Part shown: piece after piece, positions 8,995 to 17,410 of the stretch
How the letters are laid out: the number at the start of each line of letters is the position of its first letter
Numbering within the stretch: position 1 is the first letter of the stretch
Assembly: GCA_036824505.1 (NCBI GenBank)
Contig: DAITAA010000012.1
Span: 17,397 to 81,396, forward strand
From: SCUD01 sp036824505
Lineage (GTDB): Bacteria > Pseudomonadota > Gammaproteobacteria > Steroidobacterales > Steroidobacteraceae
DNA: 64,000 nucleotides
Direction of reading: 5' to 3'
The notes under the pieces: model-generated
Told to the model about the DNA's origin: nothing
Seen by the model: only the letters and a program-made list of their open reading frames with translations
The model's database searches: none
Position numbers and translations under genes: made by a program

Positions 8995-9196
8995 GTGATG
9001 TATCCCAGGTGGATTCAATCCGGCGACCGTGGGTCGCGAGCAGTGAAACCTAACGCGCGGGCGGCGGAATGACAAGCCGGCATGGCTCAAGAGCCTGGGG
9101 GCGCACCAGCGGGCAGCCCATTGAAAACCCGCGCAAAACGCGGTACTTGCTTGGGGGCGGAAATCGCCCGGATGTGGGCCGTCCAATGGAGGGGGC
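8995..9196. other. Intergenic region between DUF885 gene and alkB
   Basis: This 202-nt divergent promoter region contains a short stem-loop (CCGCG-caaaa-CGCGG, 9129-9143) and, at its alkB end, the GGAGGGGG ribosome-binding site. I see no clear -35/-10 pair and no coding potential. Confidence 0.4.
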
Positions 9197-10342
9197 TTGA
9201 AGACCATTGCCTATCAGGATGCCAATGGCCGGGCCATGCGCTATGTGGACCGCCATCGCTGGCGCTGGTCGCTGTCGCTCGCGATACCGCTCTTGCCGTT
9301 GGTCGGCATCGCGATGGCAGAAGTGACCGGCAGGCGGTGGCTTCTGTGGATGCCGGTCGCATTCATCTATGTCGCGCTCCCGGCGCTCGACTGGCTGGTC
9401 GGCACCGACTCCCACAGCCCGCCCGAAGAAGTAGTGCCAAGGCTGGAACAGGAGCGTTTCTATCGCTGGCTGGTATTCGCTGCCGTGCCGGTGCACGTCG
9501 GGGTCCTGATCGGCGGCTTCTGGTATGCAATGACGCAGGCACAGGGCTTGCATGAAACGCTCGCGATCGTGGTGGCTCTCGGGTTCTCCGGCGCACTTTC
9601 TATCAACACGGGCCACGAACTGGGCCACAAGGGCGACAGGTCGCACCGGATCCTGTCGATGATCTCACTCGCGGTATCCGGCTACGGGCATTTCCGCATC
9701 GAGCACAATCTTGGGCATCACGTAGAGGTTGCGACGCCGGAGGATTCCGCCAGCGCCCGGATGGGCGAGAGCGTCTATCGCTTTGCCAGGCGCGAGATGC
9801 CGGGCGCCGTGCTGCGTGCCTGGCGACTCGAGGCCGGGCGCCTGCGCCGTACGGGCCGCGGGCCCTGGTCGCCCGGCAACGAAATCCTGCAGGCGCTCTG
9901 CATCACGCTGTTGCTGCAGGGCGGGCTCGTGGCCTGGCTTGGATGGAAAGCATTGCCGTGGCTCGTCCTGCACAACCTCTGGGCCTGGTTCCAGCTGACC
10001 GGCGTGAACTACATCGAGCATTACGGCCTGCTGCGGCAGCGACTCGACGACGGCCGCTACGAACGCTGCCGGCCATGCCATTCGTGGAACAGCAACCATC
10101 TGGTCTCAAACCTGCTGCTATTCCACCTGCAGCGGCACTCCGACCATCATGTGCATGCCGAGCGGCGCTATCACCTGCTCCGGCACTTCGACGAGGCGCC
10201 TCAGTTGCCGAGCGGTTACATGGGCATGCTGGTGCTGTCGTATTTCCCGGCGCTCTTCTTCCGCGCGATGGATCCCCGGCTGCTTGCGCAGGTGAATGGC
10301 AATCTGAACCGCGTCAACCTGGATTCGCGCGGCGGCGCGTGA
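9197..10342 (+). CDS. alkB: Alkane 1-monooxygenase (AlkB)
   Basis: The 381-residue integral membrane di-iron hydroxylase oxidises the terminal carbon of alkanes to alcohols, with electrons from rubredoxin. All histidine clusters are visible: HELGH (140-144), HFRIEHNLGHH (165-175), the NYIEHYG signature (271-277) and RHSDHH (313-318). Hydrophobic segments lie at about 24-40, 48-68, 92-112, 120-137 and 230-265. The start is a TTG at 9197, chosen because a GGAGGGGG ribosome-binding site precedes it by a few bases; an ATG 13 codons later is the alternative. No rubredoxin, rubredoxin reductase or alcohol dehydrogenase gene is adjacent, so partners must be elsewhere. It ends 3 nt from a convergent gene. 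Confidence 0.93.
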   Translation: MKTIAYQDANGRAMRYVDRHRWRWSLSLAIPLLPLVGIAMAEVTGRRWLLWMPVAFIYVALPALDWLVGTDSHSPPEEVVPRLEQERFYRWLVFAAVPVHVGVLIGGFWYAMTQAQGLHETLAIVVALGFSGALSINTGHELGHKGDRSHRILSMISLAVSGYGHFRIEHNLGHHVEVATPEDSASARMGESVYRFARREMPGAVLRAWRLEAGRLRRTGRGPWSPGNEILQALCITLLLQGGLVAWLGWKALPWLVLHNLWAWFQLTGVNYIEHYGLLRQRLDDGRYERCRPCHSWNSNHLVSNLLLFHLQRHSDHHVHAERRYHLLRHFDEAPQLPSGYMGMLVLSYFPALFFRAMDPRLLAQVNGNLNRVNLDSRGGA

Positions 10343-10345
10343 AGG

Positions 10346-12088
10346 TCAGAGTGCGTCCAGATCTCCGTGCACAGCCTTGCCTTCAAACAGCGTGACGAGC
10401 ACCTTCGCGTCGGATATTTCCGTCGGCGGTATCGCGAACAGGTTTCGATCCAGCACAACCAGATCGGCCATCTTGCCGACCTCGACGGAGCCCGTCTGCT
10501 TTTCGAGGCGATTGACATAGGCCGCATTGATCGTGAACGCCGCGATCGCTTCCGGCAGGCCGATGCGCTCATCCGGGAGGAAGGGCGTCTTCGTTTCGCC
10601 CAATGGTCCCATGCGCGTGATTGCGACCTCGATTTCTTCCACCGGATTCGGGCTCGACACCGACCAGTCGCTGCCGAAGGCGACCATGCCGCCGCTGCGT
10701 TGGACGCTGCCGATCGGATAAAGCCAGTTGGTACGTTTTGGGCCGATGAACGGGATGGTCAGGTCGGTGATGTACGGATCGGCGAATGCCCACAACGGCT
10801 GGAAATTGGCCACCGCCCCCAGCTCACGAAAGCGCGGGATATCGGCGGGATCGATCACCTCCAAGTGGGCGAGGTGATGGCGGTGGCCCAGGTCGCCATT
10901 GGCCTTGCGCGATGCCTCGATCGCGTCCAGCGCCTGGCGGATCGCGGCGTCGCCGATGGCGTGGAAGTGCACCTGGAATCCATTGGCATCGAGGCGCGTG
11001 ACGATCTCCTTCAGGCGTTCCGGGTCCTCCATCGGGATGCCGCGCACATTGCCAGGTATCAGGTACGGCTCGAGCATCGTGGCCGTGTAGTTCTCCATCA
11101 CGCCGTCCATGAAGATCTTGACGGTTCCTGCCACGACATGGCCAGACGTGTATTCCGCGCGCAGGCGCTCGATGTCGGGAACCTGGGCCAGCCCCTTGTC
11201 GTGTTCCCACAGGATCGAGGCGACGACCCGCAGGCTCAATTCGCCGCTGGCATCGACCGCCTTGTAGGCCTTCAGATCCGGCTCGTCGACCGACGCGTCC
11301 TGGAGCGCCGTGATGCCCAGGCCATTCAGCAGCTTGACCGAGTAGCGCAGGCCATTCTGCAGCTGGGCATCGGTGGTTGCCGGCATCACGGCCGTCACCA
11401 GCGAGCTGGCACCTTCCTGCAGGCTGCCGATGGCGACGCCATGACTGTCGCGATCGATGCGGCCGTCCGGCGGATCGGGCGTCTCATTCGTGATGCCCGC
11501 GAGTTCCAGCGCCTTGCTGTTGGCCCAGGTCGTGTGGCCGTCCTTGCTCCAAAGCAACACGGGCCGGTCGGGAACGACGGCATCGATCAGTTTGCGGCTT
11601 GTCAGTGCGCCGGGCCCGAATGCCGACATCAGCCATCCGCCGCCCGTGATCCAGGCTTCATCCGGGTGCGCATCGGCGTACTTCTTGATCGCGGTCACGT
11701 ATTGGTCGACTGTATCGAACCCATTGAGATCGCAGCTGTTGGCTTCGACGCCGGCGCTGATCGGGTGGATGTGTGAGTCCTGGAACGCCGGCATCAGCAT
11801 GCGGCCCTTCAGGTCAATCACGCGCGTTTCCGGCCCGACCTGGGCTTCGAGGTCCTTGTCCGTGCCGACGTACACGATGCGGCCGCCGCGGATCGCAACC
11901 GCATGCGCCCAGCTTCGTGCACCGTCCACTGTGTAGATGGCGCCATTCTTCAGGGCGAGATCGGCCGCCGCAGAGGCGCCATCCGCGCCCGCCGACTCTT
12001 TTTTCGCGCAGCCGGCGCCGACGGCCGTAAGGCCCGCGATCAGCAGTCCGCAGAACAGGCGCCTGGCGCTATGGATTTGCATCGTCAT
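10346..12088 (-). CDS. Exported amidohydrolase (YtcJ-like amidohydrolase 3 family)
   Basis: The 580-residue protein has an N-terminal export signal (charged 'SARR', hydrophobic core, then 'AVGAGC' with Cys27). Cys27 could be lipidated, although the position before the small residues is glycine rather than leucine or valine. The mature part is an amidohydrolase: 'LALKNGAIYTVDG' strand, metal-binding HIH (His106, His108), and a C-terminal 'GSVEVGKMADLVVLDRN'. Family members hydrolyse amides, formamides or cyclic imides; the substrate cannot be told. It follows the M14-CocE fusion gene by 29 nt on the same strand, so the two may form a peptide- or amide-scavenging pair. Confidence 0.85.
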   Translation of the reverse strand: MTMQIHSARRLFCGLLIAGLTAVGAGCAKKESAGADGASAAADLALKNGAIYTVDGARSWAHAVAIRGGRIVYVGTDKDLEAQVGPETRVIDLKGRMLMPAFQDSHIHPISAGVEANSCDLNGFDTVDQYVTAIKKYADAHPDEAWITGGGWLMSAFGPGALTSRKLIDAVVPDRPVLLWSKDGHTTWANSKALELAGITNETPDPPDGRIDRDSHGVAIGSLQEGASSLVTAVMPATTDAQLQNGLRYSVKLLNGLGITALQDASVDEPDLKAYKAVDASGELSLRVVASILWEHDKGLAQVPDIERLRAEYTSGHVVAGTVKIFMDGVMENYTATMLEPYLIPGNVRGIPMEDPERLKEIVTRLDANGFQVHFHAIGDAAIRQALDAIEASRKANGDLGHRHHLAHLEVIDPADIPRFRELGAVANFQPLWAFADPYITDLTIPFIGPKRTNWLYPIGSVQRSGGMVAFGSDWSVSSPNPVEEIEVAITRMGPLGETKTPFLPDERIGLPEAIAAFTINAAYVNRLEKQTGSVEVGKMADLVVLDRNLFAIPPTEISDAKVLVTLFEGKAVHGDLDAL

Positions 12089-12117
12089 TCGGTGTCCTCA
12101 CCTGTTTCAGTCGCTGG

Positions 12118-15105
12118 TTACTGGAAATCGCGCGGAATCGTCCGCATCCAGGTCTTCTCGCGCAGCAGCTTGCCATTCTCCGACAGGCGCCGCAGGTAGC
12201 TGTAGTAGAAATTCTCATGGTCGCTCTTGAACGACAGCTCCGCCTCCCAGAGCAGCTTGCGGCCCGGGAGGTCCACTTCCATCCGGTGGGTGCCGAGCAC
12301 CGACGCCTTGCCGGGTTCGCCATCCGTGACGTCGTGGCGGATCGTTTCGTGGTAGCGCTCGGTGCCCCAGGGGAAGCGGCTGCCGCCGCTGTTGGTGGCA
12401 GTTGCTGTCGCCGCGCCGGTCTGCGGATTGCGTTCGACCGATGAGATTTCCCCGTAGCCGGAACTGGTGCCGGCATCAAGCGTCTCGAAACCCGGCATCG
12501 CCGGATTCGCCGCGGGCGGCAGGAAGGCGGGCACGGGGCGCTTTTCGTATGGCACGACCGGCAAAATCAAATGCGTTCCGGCGCCGAGCCGGAGCGTCGT
12601 CGTCATCGGATCGGGAGTCGGCCAGAGCATCGGCCACTGGGCGTTGTTGACCGCGAGCCGGATCCGATGACCTTTCGGAAACACCCATGAGGTGAAATGC
12701 ATGTCGATATCGATCCTGAATCGCTGGCCGGGCACGATGGCCGAGGGCTCGCGCGCCGACAGACGCTGATTTCCGTTGAATGCTGCGCCCGCGACCTGAG
12801 TCACCGTCCCATCGGGTGCCACGTCGGACAGTCGCGCCATCCAGTTGGCGCGCGGAGCATCGGTCGAAACTGCGAGTGTCGCGCGCGGCAGGCCGAGGAT
12901 TTCCATGTCCTCGGCCAGTGGCTCGCTGTCGTAGGCCAGGCTGAAGGCGTCGGTCGGCCGCTGGTCGTGCGCGACGTCGCCCCACCACATGACCGGTCCG
13001 CCGGCCTCCACGCCGATCGAGGGCAGGTAGCGCAATTGATGCGACGTGGCGGCGGGCGCGCCGGGCTTCAGCGTGTGATCGTCCTGCGGATACAGCACCT
13101 GCTCGCGGATGCGCGAGATGGGCCAGCCATCCTCGTAGCGCCAGCTGCCGGGCGCGTACGCGAGATAGGGGCCGGGCGCGTGCCAGTTGCGCACGTACAC
13201 GGCGAAGCGCGGCTCACCCAGGATACCGGTGTCGATGCCCTTCAACCATTGATCGAACCAGCGCACGGCCTCGTATCGCCACTCCATGCCGGGATTCGGG
13301 TAAGGATCGTGCGGCCAGGCGTGCGACCAGGCACCGACGATGGCCTTCACCGGCCCCTTCAGGTTCGCGAGCATGCGCGGGATGCTGTCACGATAGCCGT
13401 CGTACCAGCCGCCGATGAAGAAGGCGGGGATGCGGATATCCTGCAGGCGATCCCGGGTCGAGGCGCGGTCCCAGAAAGGCCCGTCGCGTTGCTGGTTCTT
13501 GTAGGTCAGCATCCACGGGTCGGTGTCGAAGCGATCGCGGAAATATTCTTCATCGATGACGTAGTCGGGCGCGCCCGGGCGGGCATTGTCGAGATCCTGG
13601 CTCATCTCCCAGGAATCGACATGCATGATCCCGTCGATGAAATGCACATCTTCCTGGTAGAGATCTTCTGTCGCATCCACGGCAATGATGGCCTTCAGTG
13701 CCGGCGGATTGCGCGCTGCCATCTGGATGGAATTGAAGCCACCCCAGGAGATTCCGAACATTCCGACGTTGCCGTTCGACCAGGATTGCTTCGAGAGCCA
13801 GTCGATCACTACTTCGCCGTCCCGTTGCTCGATGTCGGAATATTCATACGGGATCAGCCGGCCCTCGCTGTTGCCGGTGCCGCGGATATCCACGGCCGCG
13901 ACCACATAACCGCGCTGCACGAAGTAGGAATACATCGGGTAATCACGGCTTCGGCCTTCCTGTTTGCGATAGGGCAGGTACTCGAGCAGCACGGGGAATT
14001 TCCCATCTGCCTTGTCACCGGTGGGCATGTAAAGATCAGCCGACAGGCGCACGCCGTCCGGCAACGTGATCCAGGCCTCCCGTATGCGGATGCCGTATTC
14101 GGGCGGAAGTGGGGTCTGCGTGACGGCGGGAATAGCGCCGGCAAGTTGTGCCGTGAGGCGGCGGATCAACGCTGCATGAGCCGCGATGCGGCGCTCGAGT
14201 GTCAATGCGGCGGCCGGAGTTTCGAATACCAGAACGGTTCGCGCAGCCGGCCCTGGCTGCGCGCGCCCATCAATGATGATGTCCTTGCAACTCATCAATT
14301 CATCGATGGAACTGTCGATGACCGGACCGATGATGCCGTTGACGACTTGCTCGCCGAATCGCGTCTCGCCACCCAGCTTGATCGGCGCGCCGTTTTCCCT
14401 CAATACGCCGACCGCCTCGGTGGCGAGCGGATCGCCGCTCCCGAGTGCGCCTTGCGAATAGACATAGCCCTCGTTGATCAGATTGTCCTCGTGGAGGTCA
14501 ATGCTGACGGCGGGCGGATAATCGGCAAGGTGTTTCAGGACGAAGCGCGTGACGGCGTCCGCTTCTGGACTTGAGGCCGATGCCGCCCGGGGACTGTCGG
14601 GCTTTTCCGGTGATGGCAGCAGATGCGAGGAGTCGCCAACGCTCTGCCCGTCAATGGTGTCCGAATAGGTCGCGACGTTGAGATAGCGCCAGTTGCGCAC
14701 ATAGCCCTGCGGATTCAGGAGTGGCATCAGGACCACGGGCCGTTTCTCGCCGAGTCTTGCGATGTCATCGATCGTGCCGGCGATCGCATTCGGTCCGGCC
14801 GGCTCTTCGCCATGGATGCCGGCCAGGATCCACACCGCCGGCCCACTTTGGGGCGAGCGCAGGGCGATGATCGGCAGTGCCAGCGTAGTGCCCGTGGGCT
14901 GTGAATTTGTGACGATTTCGAGCGTCCACCCGCGTTCGAGCAGCTTCAGATAGGACTGGTACAGCGACTGGATCGGCGCGCGTCCGTCAGCGAATGTCGT
15001 GAGCTCGTGCGGCAGCTGCAGCGTCTGCTGGCCGGCGGCAGCCGGCATCGCCTGACAAACAAACAGGCAACAAGCTGCCGTCAGTAGCCGGAAAGATGTT
15101 GCCAA
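12118..15105 (-). CDS. M14-type carboxypeptidase fused to CocE/NonD hydrolase
   Basis: The 995-residue exported fusion begins at TTG 15105, preceded by an AAGGCGG ribosome-binding site and followed by a signal peptide ending near 'QAMPAAAG'. The open frame runs upstream to 16302, but that part is antisense to the glutamine-synthetase-like gene and has no protein character. Domain 1 (about 30-325) resembles M14 zinc carboxypeptidases or deacylases: 'GIHGEEPAG' (His98, Glu101), 'DLHED' (His205) and 'VFETP' (Glu295). Domain 2 (about 335-995) is an X-Pro dipeptidyl-peptidase/CocE-like hydrolase with nucleophile motif GISWGG (Ser453), 'DIRGTGNSEG' and a C-terminal jelly-roll region. Two hydrolases in one exported chain suggest stepwise degradation of a modified peptide or ester-amide. 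Confidence 0.8.
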   Translation of the reverse strand: MATSFRLLTAACCLFVCQAMPAAAGQQTLQLPHELTTFADGRAPIQSLYQSYLKLLERGWTLEIVTNSQPTGTTLALPIIALRSPQSGPAVWILAGIHGEEPAGPNAIAGTIDDIARLGEKRPVVLMPLLNPQGYVRNWRYLNVATYSDTIDGQSVGDSSHLLPSPEKPDSPRAASASSPEADAVTRFVLKHLADYPPAVSIDLHEDNLINEGYVYSQGALGSGDPLATEAVGVLRENGAPIKLGGETRFGEQVVNGIIGPVIDSSIDELMSCKDIIIDGRAQPGPAARTVLVFETPAAALTLERRIAAHAALIRRLTAQLAGAIPAVTQTPLPPEYGIRIREAWITLPDGVRLSADLYMPTGDKADGKFPVLLEYLPYRKQEGRSRDYPMYSYFVQRGYVVAAVDIRGTGNSEGRLIPYEYSDIEQRDGEVVIDWLSKQSWSNGNVGMFGISWGGFNSIQMAARNPPALKAIIAVDATEDLYQEDVHFIDGIMHVDSWEMSQDLDNARPGAPDYVIDEEYFRDRFDTDPWMLTYKNQQRDGPFWDRASTRDRLQDIRIPAFFIGGWYDGYRDSIPRMLANLKGPVKAIVGAWSHAWPHDPYPNPGMEWRYEAVRWFDQWLKGIDTGILGEPRFAVYVRNWHAPGPYLAYAPGSWRYEDGWPISRIREQVLYPQDDHTLKPGAPAATSHQLRYLPSIGVEAGGPVMWWGDVAHDQRPTDAFSLAYDSEPLAEDMEILGLPRATLAVSTDAPRANWMARLSDVAPDGTVTQVAGAAFNGNQRLSAREPSAIVPGQRFRIDIDMHFTSWVFPKGHRIRLAVNNAQWPMLWPTPDPMTTTLRLGAGTHLILPVVPYEKRPVPAFLPPAANPAMPGFETLDAGTSSGYGEISSVERNPQTGAATATATNSGGSRFPWGTERYHETIRHDVTDGEPGKASVLGTHRMEVDLPGRKLLWEAELSFKSDHENFYYSYLRRLSENGKLLREKTWMRTIPRDFQ

Positions 15106-15212
15106 GACACCGCCTTCTTGTCTTGCATGTTGTTCGCCCCGATGGTCGCACTGAACCGGCGGCCTGTCACCTGCATGGAAAGCGAAACGTTGCCTTATCG
15201 TCCTGGTCGCGC

Positions 15213-16592
15213 TCAACCGGCGCGCAGGTACCACTCGTAGTCGCGATCGGTGATCTGCGCATGGAAACGGTCGCATTCCTCGCGGCGGCAGGCCGCATAC
15301 AGGTCGTGATAGCGCTTGCCGAGATACTGCGGCAGGACTGACCCCGCCTCGAATGCGTTGAGCGCGGCCTCCCAGCGCAACGGCAGCGTCGCTTCTTCCT
15401 CGACGATCTCGCCCTCGGCAATCATCGGCCCAGGTTCGCAGCGATTGGTGATGCCGTGATGAATGCCCGCAAGTATCGCGGCCATCACGAGATAGGGGTT
15501 GCCGTCCGCGCCGCCGGGCCGGTGCTCGATGCGAGTGTCCTCCGGCGCGGACAGCGGGATGCGCAGCGCCACACTCCGATGATTGAGGCCCCAATTCGGC
15601 GTGAGCGGCACGAATAAACCTGGCCGGTAACGCCGGTATGAATTCGCGGTCGGGGCGAAGATCGCCATCGACTCGCCCATGGTCGCCGCGAGGCCGCCGA
15701 TCGCGTGGCGCAGAGTGTCGGAGAACGGCTGCTTCGGGTTCGATCCGGCGAACACATTGCGACCGGCCTTGTCGACGAGGCTGACATGAACGTGCAGGCT
15801 GCAGCCGGCCGATTCTGCGAATGGCTTGGCCATGAAGGTCGCGCCGAGGCCGTGTCGCCGCGCGACCGCCTTCACGACGCGTTTCAGCAGCACCGCATGG
15901 TCGCAGGCGAGTTCGGCACTTGGTACATGATGGAGGTTGACCTCGAACTGGCCTGGCGAGAATTCCTTCAGTGTCGCGCCAGCCGGGATGTTCTGCGCCT
16001 TGCAGAAGGCATAGAGCTCGGCGAGGAACGGGTCGACGTCCTCGACGTCTTCCATGCTGCCGTACTGAGGGCCATCCTGCGCACGCCTCGTGCCCGGGAT
16101 GCGCCCGACTCTTGGAGAGGGACGATCGCCATCCGGTTCGAGGAGGTAGAACTCGAGTTCGGTCGCGGCAACGGCTGTCAGGCCCATGTCCTGCAGCGGG
16201 CGCGCCGCATTGCGCAGCACCTGGCGCGGATCGGCAAAGTACGGCTGGCCCTTCGAGTCCGCCATCGCGAGCAGCACTTGCGCGGTCGGCACCTGAGCCC
16301 ATGGTACCGGCGCGAGTGAACCGGGCACTGCAGTCGAGATCGCATCGGGATCGCCGTCGCGGCCGCCATTGTCGATGCGCTCGAAGGTCTGGCCCTTGGC
16401 GTCCAGCAGTACCGTCGCGCCGCAGAAATTGACGCCCGGCCCGAATGGAGTTGCGAACTCATCGCGTACCACGCGCTTGCCGCGCAGGATGCCGAGCATG
16501 TCCGGCTGCAGCAATTCAAGCAGCTGCGTATCCGGGTGCTGCGCGAGGTATCTCTGCAATTCGCCGGGCAGGCTGCTGTTCTTCGCGCTCAT
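15213..16592 (-). CDS. Glutamine-synthetase-family ligase, gamma-glutamylpolyamine synthetase-like
   Basis: The 459-residue protein has the GS catalytic fold: 'AATELEFYLLEP', 'GQFEVNLHH', 'AGCSLHVHVSL', 'RYRPGLFVPLTPNWG' and 'EDTRIEHRPGGADGNPYL'. It is closer to PuuA-type gamma-glutamylputrescine synthetases than to GlnA, which are assembled differently and longer in the N-domain. Such enzymes attach glutamate to an amine with ATP. It is the last gene of an eight-gene operon and its ATG overlaps the enoyl-CoA hydratase stop (ATGA). The divergent PotFGHI transporter supports a polyamine or similar amine as substrate. Which amine is glutamylated is not known. Confidence 0.8.
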   Translation of the reverse strand: MSAKNSSLPGELQRYLAQHPDTQLLELLQPDMLGILRGKRVVRDEFATPFGPGVNFCGATVLLDAKGQTFERIDNGGRDGDPDAISTAVPGSLAPVPWAQVPTAQVLLAMADSKGQPYFADPRQVLRNAARPLQDMGLTAVAATELEFYLLEPDGDRPSPRVGRIPGTRRAQDGPQYGSMEDVEDVDPFLAELYAFCKAQNIPAGATLKEFSPGQFEVNLHHVPSAELACDHAVLLKRVVKAVARRHGLGATFMAKPFAESAGCSLHVHVSLVDKAGRNVFAGSNPKQPFSDTLRHAIGGLAATMGESMAIFAPTANSYRRYRPGLFVPLTPNWGLNHRSVALRIPLSAPEDTRIEHRPGGADGNPYLVMAAILAGIHHGITNRCEPGPMIAEGEIVEEEATLPLRWEAALNAFEAGSVLPQYLGKRYHDLYAACRREECDRFHAQITDRDYEWYLRAG

Positions 16593-17410
16593 GATCCCTT
16601 CCCCGACGTGGTCTGTGCAGCGCGGGCGCTGCGCCAGGCAACGGCGGCCTTCGCGCCGTCCTTCCTGAGGATGGCATTGAACTCCCGCGACTCGGCGCTC
16701 TCCGACGTCTCGATCGCGACGTCCGTCTCGAGCGCCTGTGCGAGCGCCGCGCGCAGTCCGGCCAGATCGAGACTCCGGTTGATCGCCTGCTTTGTCAGCC
16801 GCACTGCAAGCGCGTCATTGGCGGCGACGCGCTGTCCGAGCGCGAGCGCCTCCTCGAAGAGTCTTGCCGCCGGCACGACACGATTCACGAGCCCCATGTC
16901 GCGCACTTCCTGGGCGCTCACCCGGTCGTCACCCGACAGCAGCAGGTAGCGCGCCTGCTTGGGACCTGCGAGCCAGGGCATCAGCATCGTAACGATGCCG
17001 CTGCCGAATCGGACCTCCGGCATGCCAAAAAGGCAATCATCCGATGCCAGCGTCAGGTCGCAGGCGACGGCGAGTTCCATGGCACTGCCGAGGCAATAGC
17101 CATGCGCCGCTGCGATCGTCACTTTCGGGCAGTCCCAGAAGCGCATGATGATCCGGAATTCGTTCTCCAGTTCGCGGCGCACGTCGGCCGGATCAGGCTG
17201 GCCGTCGCCCATGCCCATATCGAGGTCGAAGCCGGCAGAAAACGCGCGCCCGGCGCCGACCACGACGATCGCACGCACCACATCGTCCGCCTCGGCCGTG
17301 TCGAGTGCACGGTCGAGCGCCTCGATCATCGGCCGGTTGATTGCGTTCAGTTTGTCGGGCCGATCGAGCGTCAGCACGGCCAGCCCGTCGCGATGTTCAC
17401 TCTTGATCAT
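16589..17410 (-). CDS. Enoyl-CoA hydratase/isomerase family protein
   Basis: The 273-residue crotonase-fold protein starts at the ATG at 17410, which overlaps the aldehyde dehydrogenase stop (ATGA). An upstream in-frame start would lie inside that gene. Visible motifs are 'LTLDRPDKLNAIN', the oxyanion-hole region 'GRAFSAGFDLDMG', and 'AAHGYCLGSAMELAVACDL' where the second oxyanion glycine is expected. It should hydrate or isomerise a CoA thioester. Its place beside an ADP-forming CoA ligase and an acyl-CoA dehydrogenase (27635-28804) suggests that the carbon skeleton left after amine oxidation is finished as an acyl-CoA. Confidence 0.85.
   Translation of the reverse strand: MIKSEHRDGLAVLTLDRPDKLNAINRPMIEALDRALDTAEADDVVRAIVVVGAGRAFSAGFDLDMGMGDGQPDPADVRRELENEFRIIMRFWDCPKVTIAAAHGYCLGSAMELAVACDLTLASDDCLFGMPEVRFGSGIVTMLMPWLAGPKQARYLLLSGDDRVSAQEVRDMGLVNRVVPAARLFEEALALGQRVAANDALAVRLTKQAINRSLDLAGLRAALAQALETDVAIETSESAESREFNAILRKDGAKAAVAWRSARAAQTTSGKGS

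Noticed and set aside
12697..14574. 625-codon plus-strand open frame
   Set aside because: Antisense shadow of the CocE domain; no family motif or ribosome-binding site.
15106..16302. Upstream in-frame extension of the M14-CocE gene to a 1394-residue protein
   Set aside because: The added part is Arg/Gly/Pro-rich, antiframe to the glutamine-synthetase-like gene, and lies before a TTG with ribosome-binding site and signal peptide.
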